6,206 nucleotides of DNA, from positions 1 through 6,206 of the forward strand of contig JALOMN010000103.1 of the NCBI GenBank assembly GCA_025455445.1, written 5' to 3'. The translations under genes and the position numbers were made by a program. Numbering within the stretch: position 1 is the stretch's first letter; each line of letters starts with the position of its first letter. The notes under the pieces are model-generated. The model did not search any database. It saw only the letters and a list, made by a program, of their open reading frames with translations, and was not told where the DNA came from. Below, piece after piece: positions 5,257-6,206 of the stretch. The stretch comes from Cyclobacteriaceae bacterium (lineage in GTDB: Bacteria > Bacteroidota > Bacteroidia > Cytophagales > Cyclobacteriaceae).

Positions 5257-6206
5257 ATGAGCGAATTTTTTATCCGAAGGCCGATTGTTGCGATGGTGAT
5301 CTCCATCCTCATGGTGATCATGGGGTTAATTACGTTGCGGAGTATTCCCATCTCCAAGTATCCTGAGATTACACCACCCATGGTGCAGGTTACTACTTTG
5401 TTCAATGGCGCGAATGCCGTGAACGTAGAGCAGGCAGTTGCCACACCGATTGAACAGCAGGTGAATGGTGTGGAAGAAATGCTGTATATGAAATCCATCA
5501 ACGCGGCAGATGGATCATTGACTTTGCAAGTATCGTTTGAAGTGGGAACCAATCTCGACAATGCGAACATGCTTACTCAAAACCGCGTGTCGCAGGCCAG
5601 CGCAAAAATGCCAAATGAAGTAAAAGCCTTTGGTGTGACTACAAAGAAGTCAATGGTATTCCCCATTATGCTGGTTTCATTGTCATCACCTGATTCTACC
5701 TACGATGGATTGTTTCTTAACAACTATGCTAACATCAACATTGTCGATCAGCTCAAGAGATTGAAAGGGGTGGGTGATGTGATTCTTTTTGGTGGTGCCG
5801 ATTATTCGATGCGCGTATGGCTTAAGCCGGATCAACTCACGAAACTGAATCTCACCGTTACCGATGTGATGAATGCGGTGAAAAAACAAAATGCCATTTC
5901 GCCTGGTGGAAAGTTTGGCGCACCGCCATCTCCGAAAGGTGTAGAGTATACGTACAGTGTATTATTACAGGAGCGTCTGGTAACAGAAGAGGAATTTGGA
6001 AACATCATTGTGAAGTCCGATGAGAAAGGTTCTATCATCCGACTAAAAGATATTGCCAGGCTTGAGTTGGGAATGGAAAATTATAATTCGTTTAGCCGAC
6101 TTAATAAAAAACCTGCCAGCACGATTGTGGTGTTTCAGATGCCCGGCTCCAATGCACTGGAAGTTGCCGACCTGGTTAAGAACACCATGACCGATTTGAA
6201 AACCCG
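5257..6206 (+). CDS. RND multidrug efflux pump, HAE1/AcrB family (3' end cut by window)
   Basis: This is the inner-membrane pump of the tripartite system, normally about 1,030-1,060 aa and trimeric, driven by protons. Only the first 316 residues are present. The N-terminus MSEFFIRRPIVAMVIS matches the AcrB start, with TM1 at about 10-28 and then IPISKYPEITPP. Porter-domain signatures follow: NGVEEMLYMKS (70-80), GVGDVILFGGADYSMRVW (171-188), QNAISPGGKFG (211-221) and EEFGNIIVK (245-253). The segment covers the PN1 and PN2 porter subdomains and ends shortly before TM2, so the proton-relay aspartates of TM4 are not visible. The ATG is the only start, as the adaptor's TAA stop is in the same frame 12 bp upstream. 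The frame shows no interruption. The best fit is HAE1 (drug or hydrophobic compound export) rather than heavy-metal HME, based on the close resemblance to AcrB; the substrate is unknown. Confidence 0.96.
   Translation, partial: MSEFFIRRPIVAMVISILMVIMGLITLRSIPISKYPEITPPMVQVTTLFNGANAVNVEQAVATPIEQQVNGVEEMLYMKSINAADGSLTLQVSFEVGTNLDNANMLTQNRVSQASAKMPNEVKAFGVTTKKSMVFPIMLVSLSSPDSTYDGLFLNNYANINIVDQLKRLKGVGDVILFGGADYSMRVWLKPDQLTKLNLTVTDVMNAVKKQNAISPGGKFGAPPSPKGVEYTYSVLLQERLVTEEEFGNIIVKSDEKGSIIRLKDIARLELGMENYNSFSRLNKKPASTIVVFQMPGSNALEVADLVKNTMTDLKT

Noticed and set aside
5253..6038. Several minus-strand open frames under the RND pump gene
   Set aside because: They are all antisense to a continuous AcrB-like coding frame and show no recognisable protein features.

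Overview
The window looks like chromosomal DNA of a Bacteroidota bacterium, plausibly Cytophagales-like. The evidence is moderate-to-low GC, AT-rich leaders with no recognisable Shine-Dalgarno before any of the six genes, one good match to the Bacteroidota -7 promoter element (TAnnTTTG), and a lipoprotein-type RND adaptor next to a HAE1-type pump. No mobile element, tRNA, rRNA, CRISPR array or prophage gene is visible. Phylum placement is an inference from style, not from a marker gene.

Left part (1-1744, minus strand): two ion-transport genes lie in the same direction. A six-helix-type potassium channel with a canonical TTIGYGD filter (1070-1744) is followed after 68 bp by a Ca2+/H+ antiporter of the CaxA/ChaA family (1-1001). 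The antiporter's C-terminus runs off the left edge. They may be co-transcribed, giving a small cation-homeostasis unit. Two stacked palindromes sit directly before the channel start codon.

Middle part (1926-3762): a divergently transcribed DUF1704/QEGLA/MATCAP-family putative zinc metallopeptidase (1926-3200) faces a small secreted protein of unknown function (3253-3762, minus strand). The two converge on a shared hairpin terminator at 3199-3236. The peptidase carries HEAFVH and a QEGIA version of the QEGLA motif.

Right part (3763-6206, plus strand): a 318-bp divergent intergenic region precedes a tripartite RND efflux operon. It encodes a lipoprotein periplasmic adaptor (4081-5244) and, 12 bp later, the inner-membrane HAE1 pump (5257 to beyond the right edge). 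An outer-membrane TolC-like gene would be expected further downstream. A candidate promoter and a pair of TGATCA-centred repeats lie before the adaptor, and no regulator gene is adjacent on the left.

Most of the window is ordinary housekeeping and efflux content. The least understood parts are the MATCAP-like peptidase, whose bacterial role is obscure, the unrecognised secreted protein, and the short repeats and palindromes in the two divergent intergenic regions. I see no clear evidence for a new multi-gene system.
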